Part shown: in pieces, positions 46,510 to 58,404 of the stretch
Numbering within the stretch: the stretch's first letter is position 1
Layout: every line of letters starts with the position of its first letter
Source of the DNA: Haberlea rhodopensis
Taxonomy: Eukaryota > Streptophyta > Magnoliopsida > Lamiales > Gesneriaceae
DNA length: 64,000 bases
Assembly: GCA_907163345.1 (NCBI GenBank)
Contig: CAJQUN010000036.1
Location: forward strand, 1,612,001-1,676,000
Direction: 5' to 3'
Notes under the pieces: model-generated
Seen by the model: only the letters and a program-made list of their open reading frames with translations
Told to the model about the DNA's origin: nothing
Databases searched by the model: none
Translations under genes and position numbers: made by a program

Positions 46510-48577
46510 TGTGATATCCCCGAAATAATTAATTGCAATTTGGGCATTAATTATGTTATATGATTAATTGGTGATAATTGAGTTATGTGCTAGATTTAAT
46601 TATCATGTTGAAATGCATGGTCACATGGAAAGAGTGACCCGGGAGTGCATTTCAGGGTGCATGTTGTGCATGTTGGGAGAATTGAATATTAGCATGATTT
46701 ATATGTTATGGTTATCAATTAAATGGAAAGCATGAGTTTAGTTGTGATTTTGGTGCATTTTGGTAAAATGCCTTTTTAAATATCTTGTTGGGATGTTTAA
46801 TACATCATGTTAGTTGTGGGGATACAAATTTACTTACCTTAAAACCCTCTACCCCCACCTTTACCAAATCACTTTACTAAATCCCCCAAAAGCATCCCCT
46901 CAAACCCTTATTCTCCTATTTTCGTTTTTGTGCAAAAAGGTGGAGAGAAATCCTTCCAAAAAATTGATTTGTGGAGTTTGTTGGGAGATTTGGAGTCCCC
47001 AAGAGGTATAGATACCTCCCTATTGTTTTTGTTGTGTTTGGATTGGATTTGAAATAGTTTTGAAGGGTTTTGAAATGGGTTATTTTGGGTTGGTATCATT
47101 TTTGGTTGGGTGTTGGATTTTTGTGTTGCTTGAGGTGTATTTTGTTGATTTATTGTGTTATTATGTTGTTGGGTTGGTGGGAGTAGTATTGGTTTGGGTT
47201 GGGATGGTTTTGGTGTGCATTAATGGTGGAAAATCGCGAGTCTGTGTGAGGCGATCGACCGCCTGAAATGAGGCGACCGATCGCCAACAGGCAGTACCAA
47301 AATCGCAGGGTAGGCGATCGATCGCCTGAAATGGCGCGATCGATCGCCGAGAGGCAGTGTCCAAAATATAAGGTAGGCGATCGATCGCCAAGTATGGCGT
47401 GATCGATCGCCGCGAAGCAAAAATTGAGGCGATCGATCGCCTCAGCGAAGCGATCGATCGCCAGCAGTGGAATTTTGTAAAATGGATTTTTCTGACGAAT
47501 TTTTGGTATTTCATTATTATTTGGCTTCTAATATGGGGTTGTGTGATTGTGTAGAACCATCTCAGGTGGCAACGCAACCGAGGAAGTGAAGCCATATCAA
47601 ATTCCACTTTTGGAAAGGTACGTAGAGAACGTACGGGCACCCGACGGTACATGTATCTAATATACTCATTGTTTATGCATTGTGGATGCGAGTATATATG
47701 GAATTATGCATTGTGGATGCAAATACATGTTGAATTATGCATGATGATTGTATATGCATATGATGGTTATTGGTGCACATTCCATGAGTCGTGGTCATCC
47801 CTTGATGATTTTAATGCTTGGCGCTATTTGATTTGTTGCCGCTAAATGTGAAGCGAGGGGTGGGAGCGCCGCATGTCACATTTAAGCGTGGTTATCATAT
47901 GAGGCGAGGAAAGAATATTTGCCGCTCAATGTGAAGCGAGGGTGGGAGCGCCGCATGTCCATTGAAGCGAGGTTATTCTATGTCGTCGATATGAAAAGCG
48001 AGGGGCATTAAAATACATTGTGATGAACAGACTAGGGATTGGTGATTGGTAATTGGTGATGATGAAATGGTATTATGTCATGACATGTGTGGACCATTAA
48101 ATAATCTATTTGATTATACTCATGAGTTATGGTACAGGGACAACCAAACAGGAAGCGTTTAAAATGCATGGGAAAAACATGAAGTGTTTTATTATGATTT
48201 ATGCATTTAAGCATTATATTCATATTGTGTTGGATATGAATAATATTATTGCTCATGTTTGGGGGTTGTCCTTGTAGGTACTTTTTGGCATGATGAAAAA
48301 TGGGCTAAAGCGGGTTGAGGTGGTGAGCTTGTGAAGAATACTTTTGAGAAAAGAAGGACATGATTACTTTTGTATAGTATCTACTCTAGGAGTAGTGTAA
48401 AGCTATAGTTGATAACATTCAATTTTTGATTGGGAATGTAATTAATCCATTGATAGTCCTTGACTTGGCATGTAATTCTTAAGGCTCATAGTCTCAACAC
48501 GAACATTTATACTCTGATGATGTATGTTAGCTCTAATTATGCCTTTAATCCGCACTTAAGGAACTAGGGTCCTAACA
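46510..48577 (+). mobile_element. Solo LTR related to D
   Basis: 2068 bp, TGTGATATCCCCG...GGGTCCTAACA, flanked by TTTTA (46505-46509 and 48578-48582). Same family as D in opposite orientation. In order: leader with CCCCAAGAG/GTATAG donor at 47005/47006, palindrome cluster 47251-47461, GTACGT dyad 47615-47640 (AAGGTACGTAGAGAACGTACGG), GAAGCGAGG/GCCGC repeats 47838-48010. Donor-to-cluster distance is about 245 bp. Confidence 0.92.
47251..47461. repeat. Helically spaced GATCGATC palindrome cluster, solo LTR 46510-48577
   Basis: Eight copies start at 47251, 47273, 47314, 47336, 47377, 47399, 47429 and 47450. Spacings are 22, 41, 22, 41, 22, 30 and 21 bp, a 2-2-2-2 grouping. Two copies carry one GACC change. 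The overlapping minus frame of 163 codons (47161-47652) is a by-product of the repeat. Confidence 0.9.
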
Positions 48578-50154
48578 TTTTACGCCCTACACCGATATAT
48601 ATTAATTCCCGACAAATTATGAACATCGGAGTGTTACCGGTGTACTGGTACATGTACATTATATGTACAGTCCACACCTGACTTTGTGTCCCTATTTCAA
48701 TCACAAAAATTAAATATTTCAACTTAACGCAAATTTTATATTTATTAAATTATTTTAACAAATTTTCGATGTTAATCCGAATATTTCAAAATTATATTTG
48801 TTCATTCACCATGTTCTGACCCGACTGTCGATTGACATATACAAGGTCAATTTCCACCATCATTAATTATATTATATTCTCATTAATTAACTTCTAACTA
48901 ATTAACAAATTAATGTACAAATTGTACTTAATTCACATTATCAAATCTCGGGGCATCATAATTACAAAATGTTAGTATGATATCGAGCTGTTATCAAAGA
49001 TAATATTCCTCATATTCATTCTCAACCATATCATTAGCATAAGATAAATCACATAATTGTTGAACATGATTTTCGATAATACGATACGAGGACCTTACAC
49101 TTGTTCCTCTTATAGAGCTTACACTTGACTACATGTTCAGCAGCTTCCTTGTTCTTCAAATCAAACAACTTTTGTCCCAATCCATAACCACTCTTGACTG
49201 ACATCCCTTTGATCAATGGCCATGGTTTGTGTATTTTGTGATATGGTACAAATAAGTAGGCATTAGTTTTACAGTATGTATAAGCAAGGGCAGATCCAGG
49301 ATTTGAATCCGTTCTAGGCTGTCAATTGGTAGAAGTGTGTTGCTCACTCATCGATGTACATTCTCGTGGTTTAAAAAACTAAAAATAGTTTTTCCCTCTT
49401 AATTCTTTGAGTTTCCATTATAACATATGCTGAAAACCAACTTCATCATTAGAAAATTTGATGCTAGTCTAAAATTTAGAAGTGAGCTTGCTATGGATAA
49501 CGGATAAGATTTTACAACTCTTATATGTGATAAACGTAAATATGTGGATATAAGCCATAACTATGGATATAACAGATATGATTATGCAAGAGCTTTGAGT
49601 GAATTTTCTTCGATTTCTCTTGGAAAAAAAATTATTTATAATTAGTACATATAGTTACAAGAATCAATAATCTATAATAAATTTCCGGAAACTGTTCTCA
49701 ATAAACTGAAATGCATGTTCGGAACTGAGTCGAGCCAATCATCTAAGGGGCCTAAAAAAATGTATAAGTTCATTTTATTTTCCGCACACCCAAAAAAGTT
49801 AATTCCAAAATTGAAACCCTGACCAACCCATTAACCAAATCATATACAATGCCCAAAAAAAGACCAATGGCCACTTTCAAAATCCCTAGAAATAACAAAT
49901 TGTAATATTTTTCATACTCAAGTTTTCAACGTAGAGAAGAGATGGCAGAGAAGAGAAGAAAATACCAGCAAACTTATTATTAGAGATCTGCTTCGAAATT
50001 GAAATAAAAAAGATTCACACATTTTATTACGGATCTTCTTCGAAATTGGAATAAAATAAGGCTTTTACCTCGAATGGTGAACGACAGTTGATGTGGTGGC
50101 GGAGGCGACGGCGACTTGATCTCGACTGCTAGAGGCATGGCTACTGTTTGCTGC
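48578..50154. other. Unassigned DNA
   Basis: 48578-49099 continues the DNA that solo LTR 46510-48577 interrupted and ends ACCTTACA like an LTR, but its partner end is not found. 49100-50154 is AT-rich. 50070-50130 is GC-rich with GGTGGCGGAGGCGACGGCGA, which could be an old exon or leader. No gene can be supported. Confidence 0.3.
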
Positions 50155-51106
50155 AATCTGCATAAGGTAGGGTTAAAAAGATATTGTATATGAGCTTTCC
50201 AATTGAAGAATAGTTGCCATTACACTTTTTAGTCTATCAATACGTCAACGAGCAGATTGAAGAAATCTCTCTGAATCTTTGAATTTTCTATACTCGCGTT
50301 CAAGAAAAACAAAAGCCTTCAAAACATTCACTGCAATATTCAGAAGTTTTGCAGAGCAGTATATGAGCTTTCAACGAGATCTTAAAGATCTAAGCATTCA
50401 AGTCAACTGGTCAAGAACACTCACGTATAAACAGAGTTATATATATATTGAGATAGTGTTAAGAAAATCATTGTAATACTCAGACGCTTTTTTTGAAGTT
50501 ATTTTTGTAATCATTGTGATTCTGTGTGGCTATGAGTTTAAGAAATCTGTGCGGGTACCTAAGTAGGTTGTATACTGAAAGTGTAAATCAAAGTTTTCTA
50601 GTGTTATCTTCCTGCGAATGAAGAATGGGGGACGTAGAAGCGTTTGTACTTCGAACTTCCAGAAACAATCCTTGTGTCATTTACCCTATTGGATTTTGTT
50701 TCTGCCTTCAGTTAGTTATTTACAAGCCTGATGGACACCTTCCGCACTATTTATTAGTTATCCACTGTCTTGCATTAAATTAGTACCATACCGCAGTACT
50801 TAACAGTCTGTTGTATATAGAAAAAAAATATAATTTGAGTCGGTGTTTATTCAATCTTCCTTCTAAACACTACCTTGATACTAACATATTGTAACTAGGA
50901 ATGTTAAAGAGCAATAATTGCAATTAGTTTTGAAATTAATATAACAACAATCGCAACTTTTGAGTGCATATTTCTTATCTGGAAAGCGAAGAACAACTTG
51001 TTTCCGTCCATATGACACTGAATATTGTATCAATTTTAAAAATCTTTCAACAAAAATATTTAAATAATTATAAAGATAAAAATCTGCATAAGGTAGGGTT
51101 AAAAAG
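50155..51106. repeat. 926-bp segment flanked by 26-bp direct repeats
   Basis: AATCTGCATAAGGTAGGGTT followed by AAAAAG occurs at 50155-50180 and again at 51081-51106. Without the second copy and the 900 bp between, the flanks would read continuously. The enclosed DNA (50181-51080) has no coding frame I trust. Its 50440-50720 portion, with ATCATTGTAATACTCAG and AGAATGGGGGACGTAGAAG-like text, resembles retrotransposon LTR/U5-type sequence. Ends are not TG...CA. Confidence 0.7.
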
Positions 51107-51549
51107 GAATGAAATTGTGCTAGGTTTTTTTGACCTGGGCTAGGCTGAACATGAGCTTTAAAAACGGGTTATGTTTTTAGACCTAGGCTATGTTGAACAT
51201 TAGCTAAAAAAGGTATCACTTACAAAATCATAATTCAACTAAATCTTTGAAAAAAGCAGTTTTTTCTGACAATCCATTTTCAAAGAAACTAAATTCATAT
51301 AGTTCCAGAATTTCACCTTTTTTTATAGCTATTTTTTCTTTCCTAAATTACCCGTGAATTGAAAAAACATAGCCTTCTTCTTCATCACTCTCTCTTCCTC
51401 TCGCTGTTGATTTTCATCTCTGTGCCATGCATCACCATTCTCCTCCAATGTTGAAGAAAATCCATCAGTCAATCGTAAATTTAGTTCCCTCTTCACTACG
51501 CAGCTTCATCGATACTGCAAGAATTATAATTATTGTCATCGTCTTCATC

Positions 51550-51606
51550 TTGTTCATTTTTTTCTTTCATTGCTTCTGCACGCTGGGCAAGTTCATCGCA
51601 TTTTGC
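51550..51606 (-). pseudogene. Exon fragment of a GBF-type bZIP gene
   Basis: On the minus strand, after an acceptor-like ATTCAG, nineteen codons read AKCDELAQRAEAMKEKNEQ. This closely resembles the start of the leucine zipper of plant G-box-binding factors (xAxCDELAQRAExLKEEN). The heptad leucines and acidic/basic pairs are recognisable, but the next codons (DEDDDNNYNS) are unrelated and no other zipper or basic-region exon was found nearby. It looks like a captured or left-over exon, not a gene. The overlapping plus-strand frame 51427-51648 is its shadow. Confidence 0.45.
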
Positions 51607-51869
51607 CTGAATCCCATAACCAAAACAAAAAACACTCTAATCAATTAAAATGAGAAAATGGAAGTAATTGTCGATTACTGTTTGCGATCAGAAAAACAAA
51701 CACTGTTGGAGAATGAAGATGATTCAGTTTTTGTTGGATTATATTTGCAACTGGTATCCCTAAGATACTATAACTTGTGTTAATGCAATAAAATCAGTTT
51801 TGATGTCTAAATTAATGGCGAGTAAGAGCAGCAGATGGAAATTAGAGATTCGTTTAAAAAAGGGAACAC

Positions 51870-52520
51870 TTTTACCCTACGTGCACCAGACCAGTGCATG
51901 TAGGGTTTACGTGTACCGATAGCCGGTGCAAGCCTTTCATTTGTTCTTTTGGACACATTAACCGCGCACCATACACCATTAATCATGCACCAAAAGTCTA
52001 GCCTACGTGCGCCGCATACCATTTGACGTGCACTAAAAGTTTGGCCTACGTACTCTATTTTATTTGTTGTTTTAGAAATGGATGTTTGTTTGAATCAAAA
52101 TTTGGAATTTTAGAAACAAGATGTGCATGTAATGAAAATTGAAAATTTTGAATCTACCAGTGCACGCAGGTATCACACCGCCTTGTTAAAATTACCAATT
52201 TGTTGCATTTAAGTGCACCTTGTTAAAAAGTAAGTATACCAGTTTAATATGCAAGTGCACCGCTCAAAATGTATGCAAACGTGCACCGTGTTAAATTAAT
52301 ATACAAGCACCGATGTTAAATTTATAAACGTGCACCATCAGCTATATAGGCGGTTGTTTACATGCATCGGTGCATGCGTGGGACAAGTGCACTGGTACAA
52401 AGGAGTGCACGTGCACCGGTGCAAGAGGTGTGCGTGCACCCCCACTCGATATACATGTTTAGATGCATCGTTGCACATGCGAGATAAGTGCCCGGTGCAA
52501 AAAGATGTGCATAATTGAAT
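51870..52520. repeat. GTGCACC-rich hairpin region upstream of the array
   Basis: GTGCACC and close variants recur about every 30-50 bp. A stem at 51875-51886/51894-51905 pairs CCCTACGTGCAC with GTGCATGTAGGG (one G:T, 7-nt loop). Text such as CACGTGCACCGGTGCAAGAG near 52415-52435 is shared with the units at 53.2-56.6 kb. Not arranged in clear units here. Confidence 0.75.
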
Positions 52521-53169
52521 CAGTTCTGTTTTCAGAATTTAATTGTGTTGTTTGTCGGCCAAAATTCTAATTGTCATATTTTTTTATCCATGAAGAATTT
52601 TGGCTATTATGACATATGCACGAAAACGTCTTTTTGAGCCGGTTACCCAACAGACTAAAGTTGTATTGGCACCACTAACGAACTCGAAATTCCTTAGGTT
52701 ACGCTCAATTTTTAAATTTTCTTTTCCATTTTTGGTCTAACTTTGAGAAATTTTCGTTCTCAAACTACTTGGCACATTGAGCTCAACTTTGTGTGTGCTT
52801 CAAGTTCTTGTTTGAGAGAATTTTTAAAAACTTTTCACTCAATTCCGAGACACTTCAATTTTGAGTGAATTCTAAAGCCAACTTGAATTCTATCACTTCA
52901 ATGTTTTCATTCTTCTCCATTCAATGTTTTTTTGGACTTCTTATTTTTTGCTATATTATGGGATTTTGTGTCTTAATAGCATTGAATTTTTTTCAATTTC
53001 CACATATTGTTTTTTTTTAATCTCAGCCCATTTTGGATACAGATGTGCACTGAAAGAACATGGTTGTGTACACCAAAATTTCAAGAATCAACATGGTTGC
53101 AATAAATGTGAAGAACGGAGAAAAAATGCACTGAACGTGCGACACCATTGTATTGCTAAGTAAAGAAAG
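52521..53169. other. Unassigned DNA before the array
   Basis: TTTTGAGCCGGTTACCCAA and CT/AT-rich sequence, with no gene seen. 53040-53169 shows a first partial hint of the array (TGTGCACTGAAAG, TGTGTACACC). Confidence 0.3.
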
Positions 53170-56100
53170 GAGAATTGAAGCACGCAACGTGCACCGCCAA
53201 TTGAAGCACTCAACGTGCACCGCCAATTGTACTGAATGTGCACCGCATCCAAATGTAGCACTCGAAGAAGTGAACTAGCAAGGGACATGCACCGGTACAA
53301 GTAAATCTCACAATTCATTGCCTGGTTTCCAGCATCGGTTGAGGGTTTTACCTGTACCGATTGCTGGTGCACGTAGTGTTTTACGTGCACCATTAACATT
53401 TCATATATATTTCCTTGTTCTCTCTTCCATACACTTGAAGGCATCTTATGTGCAAGCATGTTCTTCTCAGGATTATGATGGTGCACATTGTTGGCTTCAA
53501 AGGTTCATCATTCCAAAGATTAGGAGAAACCAAAATCAATTATAGACTATAATCATCAAAATGATGCAAGAAAAGTAAGGGTTGCAAGGATCATCAATGC
53601 CGGACAGATTTGTGCCATTGGAAGACACATTTGCATCAATCCTAGAATCAACCATAGCAGCGAACAAATTTTAGATTGAGAATCAAAAAATTCAATTCAT
53701 ATCAAAATTACGGTGAATGAATTTAATGAGAGAAGCACAAATAATCACACACAAACGGATACCAAATGACACTAAAACTGCTTGCTCTGACTATGCATTT
53801 ATAGAAGAAGAATATGAACGATGATGAAGAGAAGAAGATGAACAACGGTGATGAGAAGAGGCAACGAACCATCAACATTGCCAATTGAAGCACTCAAAAT
53901 GCACCGCCAATTGAAGCAGGGACATGCATTGGTGCAAGGAGAGGTGCACCTAAAGGTCACAAGTCATTACCTATTTTCCAGCATCGGTGGAGTGTTTTAC
54001 GTGCACCGGTAGCCGGCGCACATAGGGTTTTACTTGCACCATCTTCTAGTGCACGTAAAACCTACATGCACCGGTTAACACTTATATATATTTCCTTGTT
54101 CTCTCTTCGGTGCTCGTGAAGGCATCATATCTGCAAACATGTACTTCTCAGGATTATGACGATGCACGTTGTTGGCTTCAAAGGTTCATTATTCCATAGA
54201 TTAGGAGAAACCAAAATTAATCATATACTATCGTCATCAGAATGATGCAATAAGTAAGGTTGGAAGGATCATCAATGCCATGTATATTTGCCATTAGAAG
54301 ACACACATTCATCAATCGTAGAATCCGCCATAACAGCGAACAAATTGCAGATCGAGAATAAAAAAATTCAACTCATATCAAAATTATGTGATTGTATTTC
54401 AGAGAGAAGTGCATGATAATCACGCTCAAAGTGATACAAGGACACTAAAACCACTTGCTCTGAATCTGCACTTACAGAAGAAGAAATGAATGACGATGAA
54501 AAGAAGAAGACGAACAGCAGTGAAGAGAAGAGGCAACGAACACCGCCAATTGAAGCACTCAACATGCATCCAAATGTAGCACTCGAAGAAGTGAACAAGC
54601 CAGGGAAGTGCACTGGTGAAAGAAGAGGTGCACGTGCACCAGTGCAAGAGGTGCATGTAAATGTCACAAGTCATCGCCTATTTTCCAGCATCAGATGAGG
54701 GTTTTACTTTCACAAGTAGTCGGTTTACATAGGGTTTTATATGCACCGACTGCTGGTGCACGTAAGACTTGCGTGCACCGTTTAACATTTCATATATATT
54801 TTCTTATTCTCTCTTTCGTGCACTTGAAGGCATCTTATGTGCAGGCATGTTCTTCTCAAAATTATGACGATGCACGTTGTTGGCTTCAAAGGTTCATCAT
54901 TCCACAGATTAGGAGAAACAAAAATTAATCATAGACTATAATCATCATAATGATGCAAGAAGTAAGGGTTGCAAGGATCATCAACGCCGGACAGATTTGC
55001 CATTGACATGCATCAATCATAGAATGAGCCTTAACAACGAGCAAATTTCAGATCATGAATCAAAAAATTCAATTCATATCGAAATTACGGTGAATGAATT
55101 TCATAGAGAAGCGCAAAATAATCGCACTCAAGTTGATACCAAAGGACATTAAGACCATTTGCTCTGAATATGCAATTACAGAAAAAGAAAATGAGCGACG
55201 ATAAAGAGAAGAAGATGAACAATGACGATGAGAAGAGGCGACGAACCATCAACATTTCCAATTGAAGCACTCAACATGCACCGCAAACTGAAGCAGGGAC
55301 ATGCATCGGTACAAGGAGAGGTGCACGTGCACCGGTGCAAGAGGTGAACGTAAATGTCAAAAGTCATTACCTTTTTTCAGCATCGGTTCTAGGTTTTATG
55401 TGCATCAGTAGCAGGTGCACATAGGGTTTTACGTGCACCATCTGCCGATGAACAGAAAACCTATGTGCATCGGTTTTTCATATATATTTTCTTGTTCTCT
55501 CTTTGGTGCACTTGAAGGCATCTTATGTGCATGCATGTTCTTCTCAGGATTATGAAAGTGCACGTTGTTGGCTTCAAATGTTCATACCATAGAGGAGAAA
55601 CCAAAATTAATCATGTACTATCATCATCAAAATGATGCGTACGGGTTGGAAGGATCATCAATGTCGGGCATATTTGCCATTGGAAAACGCACATGCATCA
55701 ATTGTAGAATCAGTCATAGCACCGAACAAATTTCAGATCGAGAATCGAAAAATTCAATTCACATTGAAATTACGGTGAAAGAATTTCAGAGATAAGCACA
55801 GAGTAATCACACTCAAACTCATACCGAAGGACGCTAAAACCACTTGCTCTGAATCTGCACTTACGGAAGAAGAAATGAACGACGATGAAGAGAATAAGAT
55901 GAACAGTGGTGAATTGAAGAGGTGACAAACCATCAACACCACCAATTGAAGCACTCAACGTGCACCACCAATTGAAGCAGGGACGTGTACCGCATCCAAA
56001 TGTAGCACTCGAAGAAGTGAACCAGCAAGGGACGTGCACTGCTGCAAGAAGATGTGCACGTGCACCGGTGTAAGAGGTGCATGTAAATGTTGCAAGTCAT

Positions 56101-56660
56101 CGCATGTTTTCCAGCATCGTTTGAGGGTTTTACGTGCACCGATTGCCGGTGCACGTAAAACATATGTGCACTGGTTAACATTTTATATATGTTTCATTTT
56201 TTTCTCTTTGGTACACGTGAAGGCATCTTATGTCCAAGCATGTTCTTCTCAGGATTATGACGGTGCACATTGTTGGCTTCAAAGGCTCATCATTCCACAG
56301 ATTATGAGAAACCAAAATTAATCATAGACTATCATTATCAGAATTATGCAAGAAGTTAGGCTTGGAAGGATTATCAATGCCGGGCTAATTTGCCATCGGA
56401 AAACGTACATGCATCAATCATAGAATCAGTCATAGTACCGAACAAATTTCAGATCGAGAATCAAAAAATTCAATTCATATCGGAATTACGGTGAACGAAT
56501 TTCTGATAGAAGCGCATAATAATCGCACTCAAACTGATAGCTAAGGACACTAAAACCACTTGCTCTGAATCTGCACTTACAGAAGAAGAAAATGAACGAC
56601 GATGAAGAGAAGATGATGAACAGCGGTGAAGAGAAGAGGCGACAAACCATCAATATCTTG
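53170..56660. repeat. Tandem array of about five 0.67-0.72 kb units
   Basis: The landmark GAACGA(C/T)GATGAAGAGAAG recurs at 53816, 54488, 55191, 55873 and 56591, so units are 672, 703, 682 and 718 bp, plus one before the first landmark. Each unit contains, in order: GCCAATTGAAGCACTCAACG(T)GCACC, a GTGCACGTGCACCGGTGCAAG palindrome block, TTTTACGTGCACC/GGTGCACGTAAAA-type hairpins, TATATATTTCCTTGTTCTCTCT, then CAGGATTATGA(C/T)GGTGCAC..GTTGGCTTCAAAGGTTCA, then a conserved A/T-rich block. Copies are diverged from one another. Small frames in several units (53318, 54695, 56034) share QACSSQDYDGAHCWLQRF-like codons, but stops and frame changes between copies argue against a real protein. Confidence 0.88.
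56128..56160. repeat. Perfect 14-bp stem hairpin in the array
   Basis: TTTTACGTGCACCG (56128-56141), a five-base loop ATTGC, and its exact complement CGGTGCACGTAAAA (56147-56160). Imperfect equivalents occur in the other units, for example 54008-54056 and 54738-54768. The hairpin is preserved as a structure while the loop and flanks vary. Confidence 0.9.
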
Positions 56661-57992
56661 GAGCTTCTTCAAAAGGTAAGGTCTATTTTGGTAATTTCAG
56701 CCTTAAATGGACCTAATAGATTTAATGTTCTTTTGGATGACTGTTTTGAATTATTGTTTACCAACTGGTACTGGCCTGTAAATCTTCCAAATATTTTTAC
56801 TAACCCGTGTTGTAGCCCAGGTCAGGCATCATATAGCTCCGCCCATGCGTATATGTGTTTGACATATATTTACATGCGTCGTCTGTTTGATTGTGTCGTG
56901 AGACGTATCTTTAATATCTTTCATTACATTAACATCGATAATAATTTACATTAATTTGTAATAAAAAAATCAAACTTGGAATATAAATACAACCCTTTCA
57001 TTTAAGAATTTTAATTATCTGAAATTAAGATTCTCTTAGTCAGCAAAATTTATCTATGATTTGAATTTGCACATTGGCGTGTTCGTGTACACTGGTGTTT
57101 TATTTGTTCTACTTCACGAGTAACTTTAATATCTTGATGGATTTGTTGTTTCGTTCTTTCTTTTTGTATTTGTGGAAGTATATTTGTTACATGAATTAGT
57201 ATATGCGCTGCATGAATTATATGTTTATCCATTTTCAACCGACAATTTTTCTTAATGTGAATCTTTTGTCGTTTTACCAAAAGTTATAACTAGTGGTGAC
57301 AGTGTACTCAAATCTTTAAAACCGTATAGCATTACAAATGAAATTGCTCTCCAAGCAGTGATAATTATTGCAATCCAAAAATTCCCCCAATAATTGCACT
57401 ACCCTGTAAACTATGAGAATCGAACACGTGATCTTGATGTGAAACCAATTATTTAGGAATTAACAAGGGGATTTCGGACATCGATGACAAAAATATATTG
57501 CATTCCCGGCAAAGTTGTTACTTCTAGCATTCTTTCATTTACTGGCATGATAATACAAGATTCGGAGCTAGTTAAATATTATGGTAATATTTGACATCAT
57601 TTTTTAATGTTTTGAGATAATAATATTGAAATGTATATACGATTTTCATTTTCTACATGAGTTATCATTATTATTATTTTTGACCGTAGATGTCTTATAA
57701 ATATAATTTATACGGTTGTTAATATCAAATCATATATATGTAATTATTTTAACAAATCTCCGACCCATAAACAATTCCGAATTTGAAAGTTAAGATAGCT
57801 AGGAAAAATTAGTACAAGAATTGAGATTCAGAAATTTTGATATATAAATCAGAGATGGATTTGCTATCGAATCACAGGCGAGACTCGTTATAGAATTTTA
57901 ATTAAAAATGGAATTATAAATTAAATATAATTATAAAATAAATATACGATTCACCCCATATCGACTCAAATATATTCATCAAATACAATAAA
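56661..57992. other. Unassigned DNA between array and peptide locus
   Basis: The last array unit (56591) runs into unique sequence with a donor-like CAAAAG/GTAAGG near 56675. 57160-57245 (GTATATTTGTTACATGAATTAGTATATG) resembles the DNA downstream of the intact peptide gene near 59928-59960, so a third, older copy of that locus may have ended here. No coding region remains. Confidence 0.35.
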
Positions 57993-58207
57993 AATCAAGA
58001 AAACTTTCCATACAAAACAATCCCATTTGAAGATTATAAATACCCACATCCCTCATTCTTAAAATAACAGAAAATAATCTTTCAAAACTTTTTTTTAAAA
58101 AAAAACAAAACATTGAAGATCAATTTTTTTAAAAAAAGAGAAGAAATATCAATATGTTGAAAGTGTTATCTCTATTGGTTTTCATGATCTTAGGAACACA
58201 ACTGTAA

Positions 58208-58404
58208 CCATGTTTTCAAAATCGGATCGAATATGAAATCGGCGTCCTTACTGGTTACATATTAAATCGATTCGACATGTTGAACCACTGGTTTAACCGG
58301 TGATGACGTCAGTATTATATAATATATATTTTAATTTTTGTAAATACATATATATGTATTTGCTATAGTTTAAGTTGTTCATAATAAAAAAAATATCATT
58401 ACAT
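58208..58404 (+). mobile_element. Fragment of the Mutator-like element
   Basis: Starts CCATGTTTTCAAAATCGG and aligns with the reverse complement of 867-1544: ATGACGTCAG(T/C)ATTAT, CTATAGTTTAAGTTGTTCA, AATATCATTACA. It is cut off at the TA run at 58405, so the second terminal repeat and target duplication are lost. Confidence 0.8.

Noticed and set aside
53088..56321. Small cysteine-containing frames in the 0.7-kb array, such as 56034-56321
   Set aside because: They look like secreted cysteine-rich peptides at first sight, but start, length and frame differ in each unit and stops separate the shared QACSSQDYDGAHCW-like stretch from any signal peptide.
57050..57280. 76-codon minus frame rich in Lys, Gln and His
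   Set aside because: AT-rich DNA with no similarity. The segment rather matches the 3' flank of the peptide gene.
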